64,000 bases of DNA, taken from contig OZ005693.1 in assembly GCA_963930775.1 (NCBI GenBank), positions 1,116,001 through 1,180,000 of the forward strand, read 5' to 3'. Both the position numbers and the translations under genes were made by a program. Under the pieces are notes generated by a model, which searched no databases, was not told the DNA's origin, and worked only from the letters and a program-made list of their open reading frames with translations. The DNA is from Cliona cf. orientalis. Lineage: Eukaryota > Porifera > Demospongiae > Clionaida > Clionaidae. This document shows positions 11,081-22,000 of the stretch, piece after piece (position 1 is the first letter of the stretch; each line of letters begins with the position of its first letter).

Positions 11081-11696
11081 GTTAGATCTGGTGTACTAGA
11101 CTCTCTATGCGCTCGCGCGGAGGGTGTAGCTCGCCAGGCATTGCTCGAGCTCGTGCATAGCGCATGTGCATAGTTGGGTGGGGCTAGCTGGTATTGGCCA
11201 ATCAAATTTGATGTAATGTACACGGTACGGTGGGAAGTTTCATTTCTGGCAGCTGCACGTTTACTGGCAGTGTTTTTATTTTGCAAGTAAAAAGCGAAAG
11301 TGCTTGGTGCAGCTGAAATTCTGTGTCGTGATAGACGTAACACTGTACTGAACTGAGAGGCTCGACGAATATTAAAAGAAAATGGTGCGTGTATTATAAA
11401 TGCTTAGTTATTTTGCTAAGTTGTAATTTTTGGGCACGAATCTATTCTTGTTTGACAAGTACCGTTCTTTTAGCTGTTGAATAGTCACAAATATCTCACT
11501 TGGGCACCTTTAGTTCACAGGCTAGTGCAATTCATCACTCGCAGTTTTACTGAAACAGCCTTAGGCTTGTCACCTTCAGAGCCTACTGTAAAAACTGCCT
11601 ATTAACACCGTACATACGTATACGTATAAACCTTCGTGAGAGTGGCGTCATACTGATAACACGTTGACAGCAAGTAGCCTGCCTTCCAAAGCAAGC

Positions 11697-11809
11697 TAGT
11701 CTCGCAACCCGCAAGCCAGACTGCTCCCATCGCAGCGTTTAGTTCTTTTCGCGCGTTCATCCTGAAAAAAACTGAACGCTGCATTGGGAGCGGTCTGGTA
11801 TTGAGACTA
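11697..11809. mobile_element. Short TAGTCTCGC-tipped element with perfect 9-bp TSD
   Basis: The 113-bp element begins TAGTCTCGC and ends with the inverted GAGACTA. Inner arms CCAGACTGCTCCCA and GGGAGCGGTCTGG match. It is flanked by perfect direct repeats AAAGCAAGC (11688-11696 and 11810-11818). The tips match those of the larger element at 13343-14472, so this looks like a short derivative of the same family. Confidence 0.8.
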
Positions 11810-13342
11810 AAAGCAAGCAGATGAACAAGCGTTTTAAGGTAGCATTAAAGTGCGTGGGCGTGAGCGTCAGGATTGGCTAATTCAATTAGCGAATCGTGAA
11901 GGGGCGTGGCCGAAGAGGCCATACGAGTGCTTTTAGTCGAAGGTGGGCGTGTCCAGAATCGGCCAGGGATGATTATGCGCGTGTAATTAGCGACCGGAAG
12001 TGGCCCCTGAAGAAAACACCGGTAATTGCCCACTTCAAAGCAAGATCAAAGCATTCTTCCTTAACTATTAACCGCAACGACAAATTAAACACTAAGTAGA
12101 AAAAAAAAAAAGATTTTTAATTAATTAATTTAGGGGGGAACTGGGAGCACTTGGGGACATAATTTTTGCACCGGCGCGCAGAATGGATCGAATGCAGAGA
12201 TTTGACCTTCAGGAATTTTGATTCACGCCTTAGAATCAAAGTTATGGCCCTTTGAAGTTTCCCCATATGTTTGTACAGGGAAGCCATGCGTTTGCAATGT
12301 TTCCGCCCACGCGCTACGTGAGGGGCGGGGCCACGCGCGCACATAAACGTGACGACCTTTACCAACCTTTTGACAAAATTGAAATTTAGGCTGCCTGCTT
12401 GCATTGTATGGTTCCACTATGCACCCAGCTCGATTATATGGTGGTTTTAGGACAATTTTTTTTCTGCTTAGTGTTCAGGTCGCCTTGAAAAAAAAAAAAA
12501 AAAAAAAAAAAGCCTTATTTGGCCTAATTAAGCATGTGGGCGTGTTCCTGGCACTGTGTGGAGTGTGTGCGTGTGCGTTAATGCAGGTTTTATTGCTTCC
12601 GATTGGGCGTGGCTTCACGGGCCAGTGCTTGGATATCGGCGCCTGGGACTTGGCCTCGGCGATAGGTGGGCGTGTCCCGGAAGCGGTGGTGACCTTTAAA
12701 CCCCGCGAGGAGGCTTTGGGGGCGTGGCAGGAGGTCAAAGGTGAGGCCATGTCTGTTAATGAGGCACTGTACGCCGGTGCGATGGAGGGGACCGTACGGC
12801 TGGACGGAAGCTGACGATGGTTTGAAGCGGATGTGGTTGCGATGACGTGTTGTTACTCCGCCCACACAGGAAATGAGGTGAGCTCTTGCGTGGGCGGTGT
12901 GGCAGAACGGCCTCCAAGTGTTTGTGTGTGTTTTGGCCTTGAGGAAGCTGTGTGTTTTAATTGGGATTGATTGTGGACTTCCGGTGGACATCCGGTGGTT
13001 AGTAGGCACTTGATTGAGAATGGTGGTCCTTGGGGAACAGGGTGGGGCTGTTTTGGGCGTGGCCTGGCCCCTCCCTTCCGGCTCGGCTTCCGGTCCATGG
13101 AGGATATTAAATGAACACTTCCGGCTCTAGCAGCCACACCCCTGAGACCTGTGCAATTAAAAGAGCGTGGTTACACAACATGCACCTCACTAATGACTTT
13201 GATGTGGTTTAGGTGTCATATCCCCCACCTCACGCCCACGCAATTTAATGGTACCTTAAATTTTAAAAGTATCCTACAAACCAGCTCTGCCAAATTGAAT
13301 AGCTTCGGGCTTCTTTTTGAAACCGCCATAGCCAAAGGCAAC

Positions 13343-14472
13343 TAGTCTCGCGCAGCCAGACTCTTACACCTCGGGAGGGGGAGGGAGAGAGTCTGGTAAA
13401 GTGCTATACATCAAGTTGTCCCAGCGCCTGGTACGAGACGCAACCATCTTTATGGCATTACATAGTTTGTGGTGGCGTATCCGACTGTGAACGGACGAGA
13501 TACTATTGCGTGCGCGCGTTTATTTTCCGTTCACAATCAGATAGCGTAAACGACCGATTATCGGCATGTATCAATTATCGGCACCCGCGTTTACGGCAAA
13601 TTTTACGGGAAATTACAGACCCGTTTACGGTCCTGGAACAAAAACTCGCGCTATCTCTGGAAGGGAAGTAAACAGGACGTTTTAAGGCCAACAGCCGTTA
13701 TGTAGGCGTGGCAACGGACCCATAGAGCCCAAGAAAGTGACCTTCGACCCCCAGTTTGCTAGCCGAATTTTGGGATCGAGTTTTTTTGCTATTTTGTTGT
13801 CTGGTAGTCTCCACTGAGTCTTGAAGTTACTATTTATGAGTTCTATAGCTTCAGGCTATTGCCAGAAGCTAGAGTTTAGCCTACAAAGTGTCAGACTAAC
13901 GCCGATCATATCTAAGAGAAAATTTTGTGTATTTTTGGATGTAATTTTAGCTATTACGTAGCGAATGGAAAGATTCACTCTCTTTAAACGCTACTGTTAG
14001 TGGAGCACATTGAAAGGAACCTGTGGAATTTTTTTCAGAATTTTCCAAGTAAGTGGTAAGTGTCAAGATACACGAAAGCTTGCTGGTACCGATAATTGAG
14101 TATAGGCAGTACTATGGGGTGCCGATAATACGTACGGGGTGCCGATATCTGATTTTTTGATACCTTGGCTGTGCTGCCCATAGTTTCGCGAAGAACTGTA
14201 TCTATAGCCTTGGATTTGCGGTATAGTATATTGAGTTAAAAACCTACCTTTTGGTGCAAGAACCATCATCATAGGTTGTTCTGCTGGTAAGTTATGCGCG
14301 GGGCAAATTTAGGTGCCGATAATTGGTACTTTACGCTATGCCACCTCAAACTAAAGATGCAATCTGATTGGTCGCGCCTCGTACGAGGCGCTGGAATAAC
14401 TCGATGTATAGCACTTTACCAGACTCTCTCCCTCCCCCTCCCGAGGTGTAAGAGTCTGGCTGTGCGAGACTA
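13343..14472. mobile_element. Non-autonomous Mutator-like element with >100-bp TIRs and 9-bp TSD
   Basis: The left arm, TAGTCTCGCGCAGCCAGACT onward (13343 to about 13440), is repeated inverted at about 14370-14472. It includes the CTCGGGAGGGGGAGGGAGAG block and GTAAAGTGCTATACAT; weaker match extends further inward. Direct repeats flank the ends: AAAGGCAAC (13334-13342) and AAAGGTAAC (14473-14481). Long TIRs with 9-bp target duplications are the hallmark of Mutator-like elements. The roughly 0.9-kb interior has no transposase frame. Confidence 0.78.
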
Positions 14473-15271
14473 AAAGGTAACAGCTAGATAGCCTTTGGCT
14501 AAATACGGCTGCTGCCTATCGGCGTTAATTAACTTTAATAACATCCGGTAATTAATGTGGTTGCCATGACAGCATCGAACTTTATCATAACTTGTACCTA
14601 GTATCTTGCGTAATTATTGCCCACTCACTATTATTTATTACCCCGTGCGCATGCGCAAGGGGTAAAGTAATCGGTTGTGTCATTGTCGTTGTTGTTGTTA
14701 TCGTCGTTGTCGTGAGTACAAAAATCGCCATATCTCGAGATGTAGGCATCTAAGCGACTCGTAAGCACAATGAATCAATCGAATTCGGTGAAAAACTAGC
14801 TTCAGTGTGCTTCAAATCGATGGATATGGTCCACGGGCGTCACAAATAGTGCCTTTTTGTTGACTAACGTAGCCACGCCTATCAACACTGCCTACTCAAT
14901 GCATAATGCATGCCCATTGTGTTTTCTGCTCATGCGCACAACTAAGTAGCCAAGAATATGACTGGTAAAGATCATCGAAATTAATAATGCTCGTGAAATC
15001 TATAGTCCATCCCCATCCGCTGACAGAGCTGAAATCTGCAGCCCTATGGCTATACTATTACAATAAAATATTGGAAGTATCGGTTCACATCTAGTAGTCT
15101 AGATCTGGTGCAGAGAGAGTGCTTTTTGTCACCGGGACCTCTGGTAGCTTAGACATACAATTAAACTGCACTTCCATTAATTTTCTGAAGTTCACAAAAT
15201 TATAGCCATGCACACAAAAGCAATTCTATAGATTGCACAATGTGCGCGTGGGATATGTGCTCTACATATTA

Positions 15272-15412
15272 GTTAGACACTGTTTAGGAGGTTTCTATGT
15301 GATTTAGAAGACCGAAGGACTCTGTATAGCTAGAATCCCGAGCGAAGCAAGGGTTCTATGAGAGCCCTGAGGTCTTCTAAATCACATAGAAACCGACTAA
15401 ACAGTGTCTAAC
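15272..15412. mobile_element. Foldback element with ~42-bp near-perfect arms
   Basis: GTTAGACACTGTTTAG and GGTTTCTATGTGATTTAGAA at the left are mirrored at the right end (15371-15412). The loop of about 55 bp includes CCCGAGCGAAGC. Confidence 0.75.
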
Positions 15413-15459
15413 AAGTTTAGATCATATAGTTTTGTATTGCTAAGAGCCAGAGGGTAAAA

Positions 15460-15522
15460 CTTGTAGGTGACTATGAAAATCTTGTAGGTGACTATGAGAA
15501 GCTTGTAGGTGACTATGAGATA
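15460..15522. repeat. Three 21-bp tandem repeats
   Basis: The unit CTTGTAGGTGACTATGA plus four bases repeats head to tail at 15460, 15481 and 15502, with changes only in the last bases. Confidence 0.85.
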
Positions 15523-15801
15523 TAGATACCTGTCAGTAGCCAATCAAATTGCAGTATTTATTACAGCTATGATCTAAAGAGCTCTAGTTACTGTTGCCAT
15601 GGTGATAAGATTAAAATTCCTCTAAATTGTTTCTTATTAACTATAACAATATTAATAAACACCTAGACTTAATGCTAGTTACCTACTTATTATAATTAAC
15701 AGCTAGAGAGTAGCTACAATAATGTTGTCTACCTACTAGACTAGCTAGGTGAGTTAGTATGTCATGGCGGTCGGTATCTTCCTCTCTCCTTCCACTCACA
15801 G

Positions 15802-16254
15802 CCTCCATGGCAACTCCATCGGCGATGAAGGAGCCAAGGCCCTGTCCGACCCCATCAAGACAATGGCTAATCTTGAGACGTTGTAGTAAGTTGACCTAGC
15901 TACAATAATGTCGTCTACTTACTGACTAGACTAGCTAGGTGAGTTAGTGTGTCATGGCGGTCAGTGTCTTCCTCTCTCCTTCCACTCACAGCCTCAGTGC
16001 CAACTCCATCGGCGATGAAGGAGCCAAGGTCCTATCCGACGCCATCAAGACAATGGCTAATCTTAAGGAGTTGTAGTAAGTTGACCTAGCTACAATAATG
16101 TTGTCTACTTACTAGACTAGCTAGGTGAGTTAGTGTGTCATGGCGGTCGGCCTCTCCTTCCACCCACAGCCTCTACAACAACTCCGCCATTACCGATGAA
16201 GTAAGAAGAGTTCTTAGAGAAGCTGCTAAAGAGAAAGGCATAAAGTTAATGTAA
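15802..16254 (+). CDS. Three tandem leucine-rich-repeat exons (likely 3' end of the NLR gene)
   Basis: Exons 15802-15885, 15992-16075 and 16170-16254 each start after CACTCACAG or CACCCACAG. The first two are 84 nt, exactly 28 codons, with a TTGTA|GTAAG donor, so they are phase-symmetric. Joined, they read as ribonuclease-inhibitor-type LRRs (LYLSANSIGDEGAKVLSD, then NLKELYLYNNSAITDE) and stop at TAA 16252-16254 after KEKGIKLM. The flanking intron sequence is duplicated with each exon in units of about 190 bp. They lie 4.7 kb past the NACHT exon with no recognised exon between, and the phase does not obviously fit the NACHT donor. Either an LRR exon was missed or this is an orphan 3' end. Confidence 0.7.
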
Positions 16255-19007
16255 GTCCACAACTGTTGTTTTCATGTACAGTAGAACATTTCTTGACCTA
16301 GCTACGCACAAGTACACTACGCTGTCTCTCTCATCTACTCACTGACATCAGTCGGTGACGCACTACAAGCGTAGAGCTCGGTGAGTGGCCTGCATCTTCC
16401 CGAGAGCTGCCATAGCTTCTTTTATTCTCCCGCTTGCACCACCGCCATTTTGTAGTGGCTATGTCGAATTTTGAACGTTGACCTAGCCGCACACAAGTAG
16501 TGTACACTGTCTCATTTAATTTCTCACTAGCTAGTATCTGGTGTAGTAGCACATTCCAAATAGCCGACTGCGAGTGAAAGAGCACTTTTTTTCGAGCGCT
16601 AGCAGAAATCTTTGTATCTTTGTCAGTGGCACCTGCTTCTTTGCCTCTGGCAGTGTACGGCTAGTTCATTGTCAAGCACCTTGTAATTTTTTTCTGTGTT
16701 TCTTAGTTTCTTCTTAAAATTATAACGATGTCAACGACGTAGAACCTTCACCGCTGGCTCTCAATTCAGTAGCTACTACCCCCACTGACTGTAGCTATAG
16801 CTAGCTAACTGTGCTGCTGTCTACAGCTGCATGCTCAGCTTGTTGACAATTAATTATCGGTAACTAGAGTTATACTTGGTGTAGCAGTCCTTGCTCAGCG
16901 AGCCACTATGCCAATATCCTGTATTGAACTTCCTGTATATGCATGATGAATTTGTATTATTTTAGAGTTCCTCGCCTTTATGTGGCCCTAGCCCCGTAAA
17001 TTAAGTTTGTGCTGCACATGTAGATCATGGGACAAGGGAGTGGTTTCTTTTGTCTACACTGAAGTAGCTATTAGCAACAAAAGGAACTCCATTATGTCGT
17101 CAGTCTTGGAAGAATGAAGCCAAGAGTAGACCAATTGACAGGCCACAGCTAGCAACATCTTTACCATCAGCGACAGGACAAACAACTTTGGGCCAAGAAG
17201 ATGCGATCGTTTTTGGCCGCGCGAACATTGATTTGCCCGGTAAGCACAGTCCAGTAGAATGGTAGATTTTGTAGGCCTTGCATGACCATCTTGAGGGAGG
17301 CCACAGCTTTTGACTCAGTAGCACATGGCGACATGGCCTGAGTCGCCGAAGAGAGTAAGAAAGAAAATTTAGACGCACGCGAAAGATACGCCCAGAAGCC
17401 ATACAAAACGACTCTCGAGTCCAAGTAGAGACCTCGCTTCGCTCGGAATTAGGATAACTTCCGCATTTTTGTGGCTGGTTGTGGACTGTATGTGTACATG
17501 CTGTACCTGGGAGTCCCAATCCATTCTAAAAGTTCAAACTACCCCAGACTATTATACATTGGTGGTAAACCAATCCAAGTGTTAGTATTCTGACCAACAA
17601 TTTTGGTTGCATTCGGATATTAACTTTGGGGGGGGGGGGGGGGGGGGGGGGTTTGGATTGTTCCTTGTACGCAATGTGGTCTACCATTGCTGGCCAGCCA
17701 CCCTCCAAGCACCAGCATAGTTAAGTACACAAAATTGTCATATCTATGTACATTTCAGCACATAATTATGGCAACCGATGATTTACAGGAATGTGATGTA
17801 TGCATTTAATTTGCAGTGTTTAAAGTCTGAGAAATCTGAAATTAGAAAACGACACTGATATTACAGTAGAGACTAATAGAGACAATAAAAAAATTAATGT
17901 TGTCTTGTTTGTATTGATCGTGATTGATTTTTTCTTTTTTTGCACTTTATGACATTACATTTCCTGTTTTGTTGATATGTGAATATTATTTTAATGTATG
18001 TACTTGCAATACCGTATTTTCCCGCTATTAAGCGCATGCACTTAGATCTCCACAGGAAGAAAACCTGCGCTTAATAGCGAAGTGCGCCTAATAGCGAGAT
18101 GTATGCATAGAGATGCGCCTAACAAAGAATAGCTGCATCCAAGAACGCATGCGCGTTCGCGGTATCACTTAGGGGCGTGGCCAATCGATCAATCGCGCAA
18201 TGCAATGCAATCATTCGTGTTGCTGCATTCCGCCCAGCTCGAAATGGCGCTCATACTAAGTGATGTCATAGCTCGTAGTACCTGAGAATCGATAGTACTG
18301 TAGCCATCGTGATTTCTAGTAACATGAAACGGCATGCAGATATCGAGGTCAAGGGTCACATAGGCGCTTATACCATAGATTATCACCCGGGTGATATATA
18401 ATCTATGCTTACACGCAAAATGCGCCTAACAACGAGTACTTTTAATAGGTCAGGAAAATGATATGCGCTTATAAGCGAGATGCGCCTAATAACGAGAAAA
18501 TACGGTATAATAACAAGTTTTTCCTAATTCATCTGTGCAAATCACGGCTGCTTATTCAAAGCATGATGGTGAAGTGGGGTGTCATGCATGATCACCTAGC
18601 TATAGGATATAGGATGCAAATTGATACCATAATATTATAATAACAATGTATGCCTCAAAATTAATTACATAATATTAATTATGGTAGTGGTCGTCACAGT
18701 CAAAAATATAATTATTATGCTTACTATAGCACAACTATAATGGCCTAGCTTTGTCTGACGACCACTGCCATAATCATTAGCTGATGCTTTCTTTCATGCA
18801 GATTAAGAGGTGAATGATTAATACTATTATTAGTGAGCCAACAGTACCAAGACTTATGAATGCAGTTATGGTGTATAATTATAGTACTAGTGTAATGAGC
18901 TCCTTGACATGACTATTGTATATTTCCACTATAATTAATTTTTGCATTGATATAGCAGGTTATGATATACATGTATATATAGTCAAAAATGTTAACTATT
19001 AAGACAA
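16255..19007. other. Gene-poor spacer
   Basis: No gene family is recognised on either strand. Reading frames of 85-139 codons at 17100-17519 (minus) overlap each other and lack splice or family support. Contents are a locally duplicated GACCTAGC/ACACAAGTA segment (16290-16520), a 24-nt G run (17628-17651) and the CCGTA-type element at 18012-18505. Confidence 0.5.
18012..18505. mobile_element. CCGTA-tipped foldback element (GCGCxTAATAxCGAG family)
   Basis: The left end CCGTATTTTCCCGCTATTAA is mirrored by the right end TAATAACGAGAAAATACGG, with TA on both sides. Extra internal copies of GCGCCTAATAGCGAG occur. The element is about 494 bp and has no coding frame. Confidence 0.78.
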
Positions 19008-22000
19008 TCACATTTCAGCAACATTTTCACTGTTACACTGCAATCTGTCCCTAGATGATCCAGCCTTTAACAAGTTTGAGAATCCAAGACTTGCACTAAA
19101 CAACAAATTAGTAGCGTCTGAGGACTTTCTCGGCCTCCCAACTATGACCTTTGACCCCATGGGTGAGGAGGAGGAGGAAGGAGTCCCACTAGCAGCGCTG
19201 CCCACTGAACTGTTGCTCTTATTGCGATAGTAGCCACGATCGCTAGCCGTAACTGAATGCCTTCTCGGTGAAATATCAGACAAATCATCATGGTAATTTC
19301 GCTTTGATTGAAGATCGTACGGTGTACCACCAGTGGTATCTGACCTTCTCCTAGGCGTGTATTGCTGGTCACTACTGTTTCTATCGTAGCTAGCTACAGC
19401 AGGATCAGTGGTCGATGATACACTCCTGCCTTGGATGGGGGAAATTGGTGACTGATCCTGACCAGCTGCAGTGGTGCCCTCCTCTGGATAGATGCTGTGG
19501 TAGTTACAGTGCATCATCGTGATACTTGTCACCCTCTTATTCGTTGTGTTATTAACACCACTCTGCGTGCTGCTAGCGCTGCTCTGGGCAGACTGAATGG
19601 AATTAGTACTCTTCTCTTCAGGGTAGATGCTGTGGTAGTCACAGTGCATCATAGTAATACTGGTCCCTCCTCGACGGCTGTTCTCACTCCTTGCGCCATT
19701 GCTCACTGGAGGTGGTGGCAGCTGCTTTAGCTCTTTGTGTGGGTGTGATGTTGAAGGTGCTTCTTGTTGTGTATTTTGCTTGAATTGGAAGTAGTTCTCT
19801 TCCTTTTGGTAACGAGGAGAGGGGGATGAAGATTGATTAATCTCTCCATCTGACGCAGCTCGGAACAGATCAAAAGCGCCAAGATCATCATAGTTTTCTT
19901 TCAAGTTCTCTACACTCCTTGCTTGTTTCTTTTTAGCGGGCGCACTAGACGGTGCTGGTGGTAGTGCCATGTCTAGAGGCATAGTGGCAGATGTTATACC
20001 TTGGCTGAAACCCTCAGGATAGCCGGAAGTGCCGTGATGGAAATTCTCCCGACTTTGACCGTTGTGTTGAAGAAGCAGTGAACTGTCTGCCACCTCATCA
20101 GCAGTGTGTGTCGTGCTATCACTCTGCGTGTGTTGGTGGGAGATGTACGGACTACCGTTGAGCTCTTGATAGCTGGCAGTATTCATTGTGTTACTGCTGC
20201 AGCTACTCTGCGTGTGCTGATGGGAGGAGGTGCAAGGGCTAGCCTCGCTCTCCGTGTAGAAGTTGTCTTGGTAGCTACTACTATACGCCGTTGTGGCTAG
20301 GGGACTGGTAGGGGTGGCAGTGTGGTTCACGCTCGGCACTGAAATCGCCAAGGGAGAGGGTATGGACTGTTCGTGTGATCGACCGTGGCCTAGCAGTCTT
20401 CGTGCAATGGGATCTGTAGCATACGATGCTGTGCTACTAGCTATAGAGTCATGGTGATGATATGGTGGTGTTCGGCTGTTATTGGGTGTCTGTATGAAGT
20501 GGCTTGCTAGGGCTGATGGTGAATACCCCCCTACTCCGCTGCTCACCGTGTGGCGGGATTCTGAAGACAGAGAGTTGCTTCTCATTCGACGAGTTCCTTC
20601 GCTGGCTGACTGAGTGAGTGGCTGATGATGATGATGATGAATTTTGTGATGATGGGGGTCGGGATAGTGATGGTAGCCATGCCCCCTAGGGTGGCTATAG
20701 CGACCGTGTGTGTATACTTCTGATGAAATTCTAGCTCTAATGCGATTCGGCGTGGTGGAAGTGGAGTGAGAGCCAAAGTAGCCACTGCCACTGCCGCCTC
20801 TGGATACAGCACTGGGTGTACCTGGAGATCCAACGCTACCTACAGTTAAATCAGGCATGGAGAAATTCGTGGGGCTAGCACAAGATGCTGCGCGATTCTT
20901 ATTAGCGCGGTCTTTTCTCTGTGAAAACGGTGAACCGGTAGGTAGGAAATATTTAGCCACTTTTCTCTTCTTTTTTGATTTTTCAGGAGAGCTGGAGCTG
21001 CTTGCACCGTTTTGTTTAATTGGAGAAGGGCCTGCACTTCTTTGTCCTTCGATGCGGTCAGAGTTCATATTGGTTGCAAGGTCAAAGATATCGTCGAGGT
21101 CATCCCCGCCATCCGTGGCCTCGCCCCCTGGCCCCACCTCCTCTCCTACCAGATCCTCTGGGGGAGGAGAGGAAGGAGGGGGGCTGCGTTGCTCTTCGTA
21201 TCGATCCGAAGTGGCCGATGATAGCATGTCAAAAAACTCATTAAGTTGTTGTGATTCGGATTTTGGTCGTTTGCGATGCGACTCTTTAGCATCGTGTGGT
21301 TTCTTGGAGTCTTCTTCACTGAGGCTCGCTAGTGAAGCGCGTGATCCTTTGCGAAACAATCTAGAGAGAAAATAAAACGTATTAATTTTTAATCTTCTCT
21401 ACAGACTGCTAGAAAGGCTTACTTTGGTAGAGTAGAGTATCCACCATCTTTTGAAAATAGAGCAATTGTCTTTGATCTCAGTTTGTGCAGTGTCTTACTT
21501 CGACTAGGATCTGACTCTGAAGTAAAGGAAAGTGGCATTAAATTTTAATATTAAGTCAGCAAAAATCAACATGAAAGTTGGAAGGGAGGGTATCAGATTG
21601 ACGTCCTAAAAGATAATTTTCTCACTTGCTTTCTGATACTAGGGTGATGTGTACTAAGCTTGACTACTAAAGTAATACCGTACATTTTCGCATTCATTTC
21701 CCAGCTCTGACTGTACTAGACAAAATCCACTTCTTACTTTCTCTCAGTTTGACTCCCTCCATGATCCTAGGGCTCCCCTCCCCCGTCGATAAAGACCGAG
21801 GTGCTCTCTTCTTCTTCGCACTCAGCGTGGCTGTATGAGTTGGAGTCGGTGGCTTTCTACCGCTCACCACCACACTAGAAGTAGCAGTGGCAGCTGCAGG
21901 CGTGACGGGCGAGGAGTTAGGAGAAGGAGCAGTCAGTGCCTGTAGCTTCTTGACTACTTCAATGGCGTCGGCCGATTGTGTCTTTTGCGGCAGAGGTGGG

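Larger units (their letters stand above)
11081..15801. other. Long gene-free stretch, probable NLR intron packed with repeats
   Basis: No exon of a known family is visible. It holds a CCAAT-containing GC-richer segment (11100-11390), a small and a large TAGTCTCGC element, an A run (12487-12511), CpG-rich GGCGTGGC-type sequence (12300-13140), a foldback at 15272-15412 and a 21-bp triplet repeat. An open frame at 12404-12814 is not supported as a gene. Confidence 0.5.

Noticed and set aside
11190-11395. Possible promoter and ATG followed at once by a GTGCGT donor
   Set aside because: A CCAAT motif and an ATG|GTGCGT are present, but no downstream exon could be joined to it.
12404-12814. Plus-strand open frame of 136 codons with a hydrophobic stretch
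   Set aside because: It begins across an A homopolymer, lies in GGCGTGGC-rich repeat-like DNA, overlaps open frames in other phases and resembles no family.
17100-17519. Overlapping minus-strand frames of 139 and 85 codons
   Set aside because: Two phases are open over the same DNA with no splice sites, family motif or codon signal that favours one.
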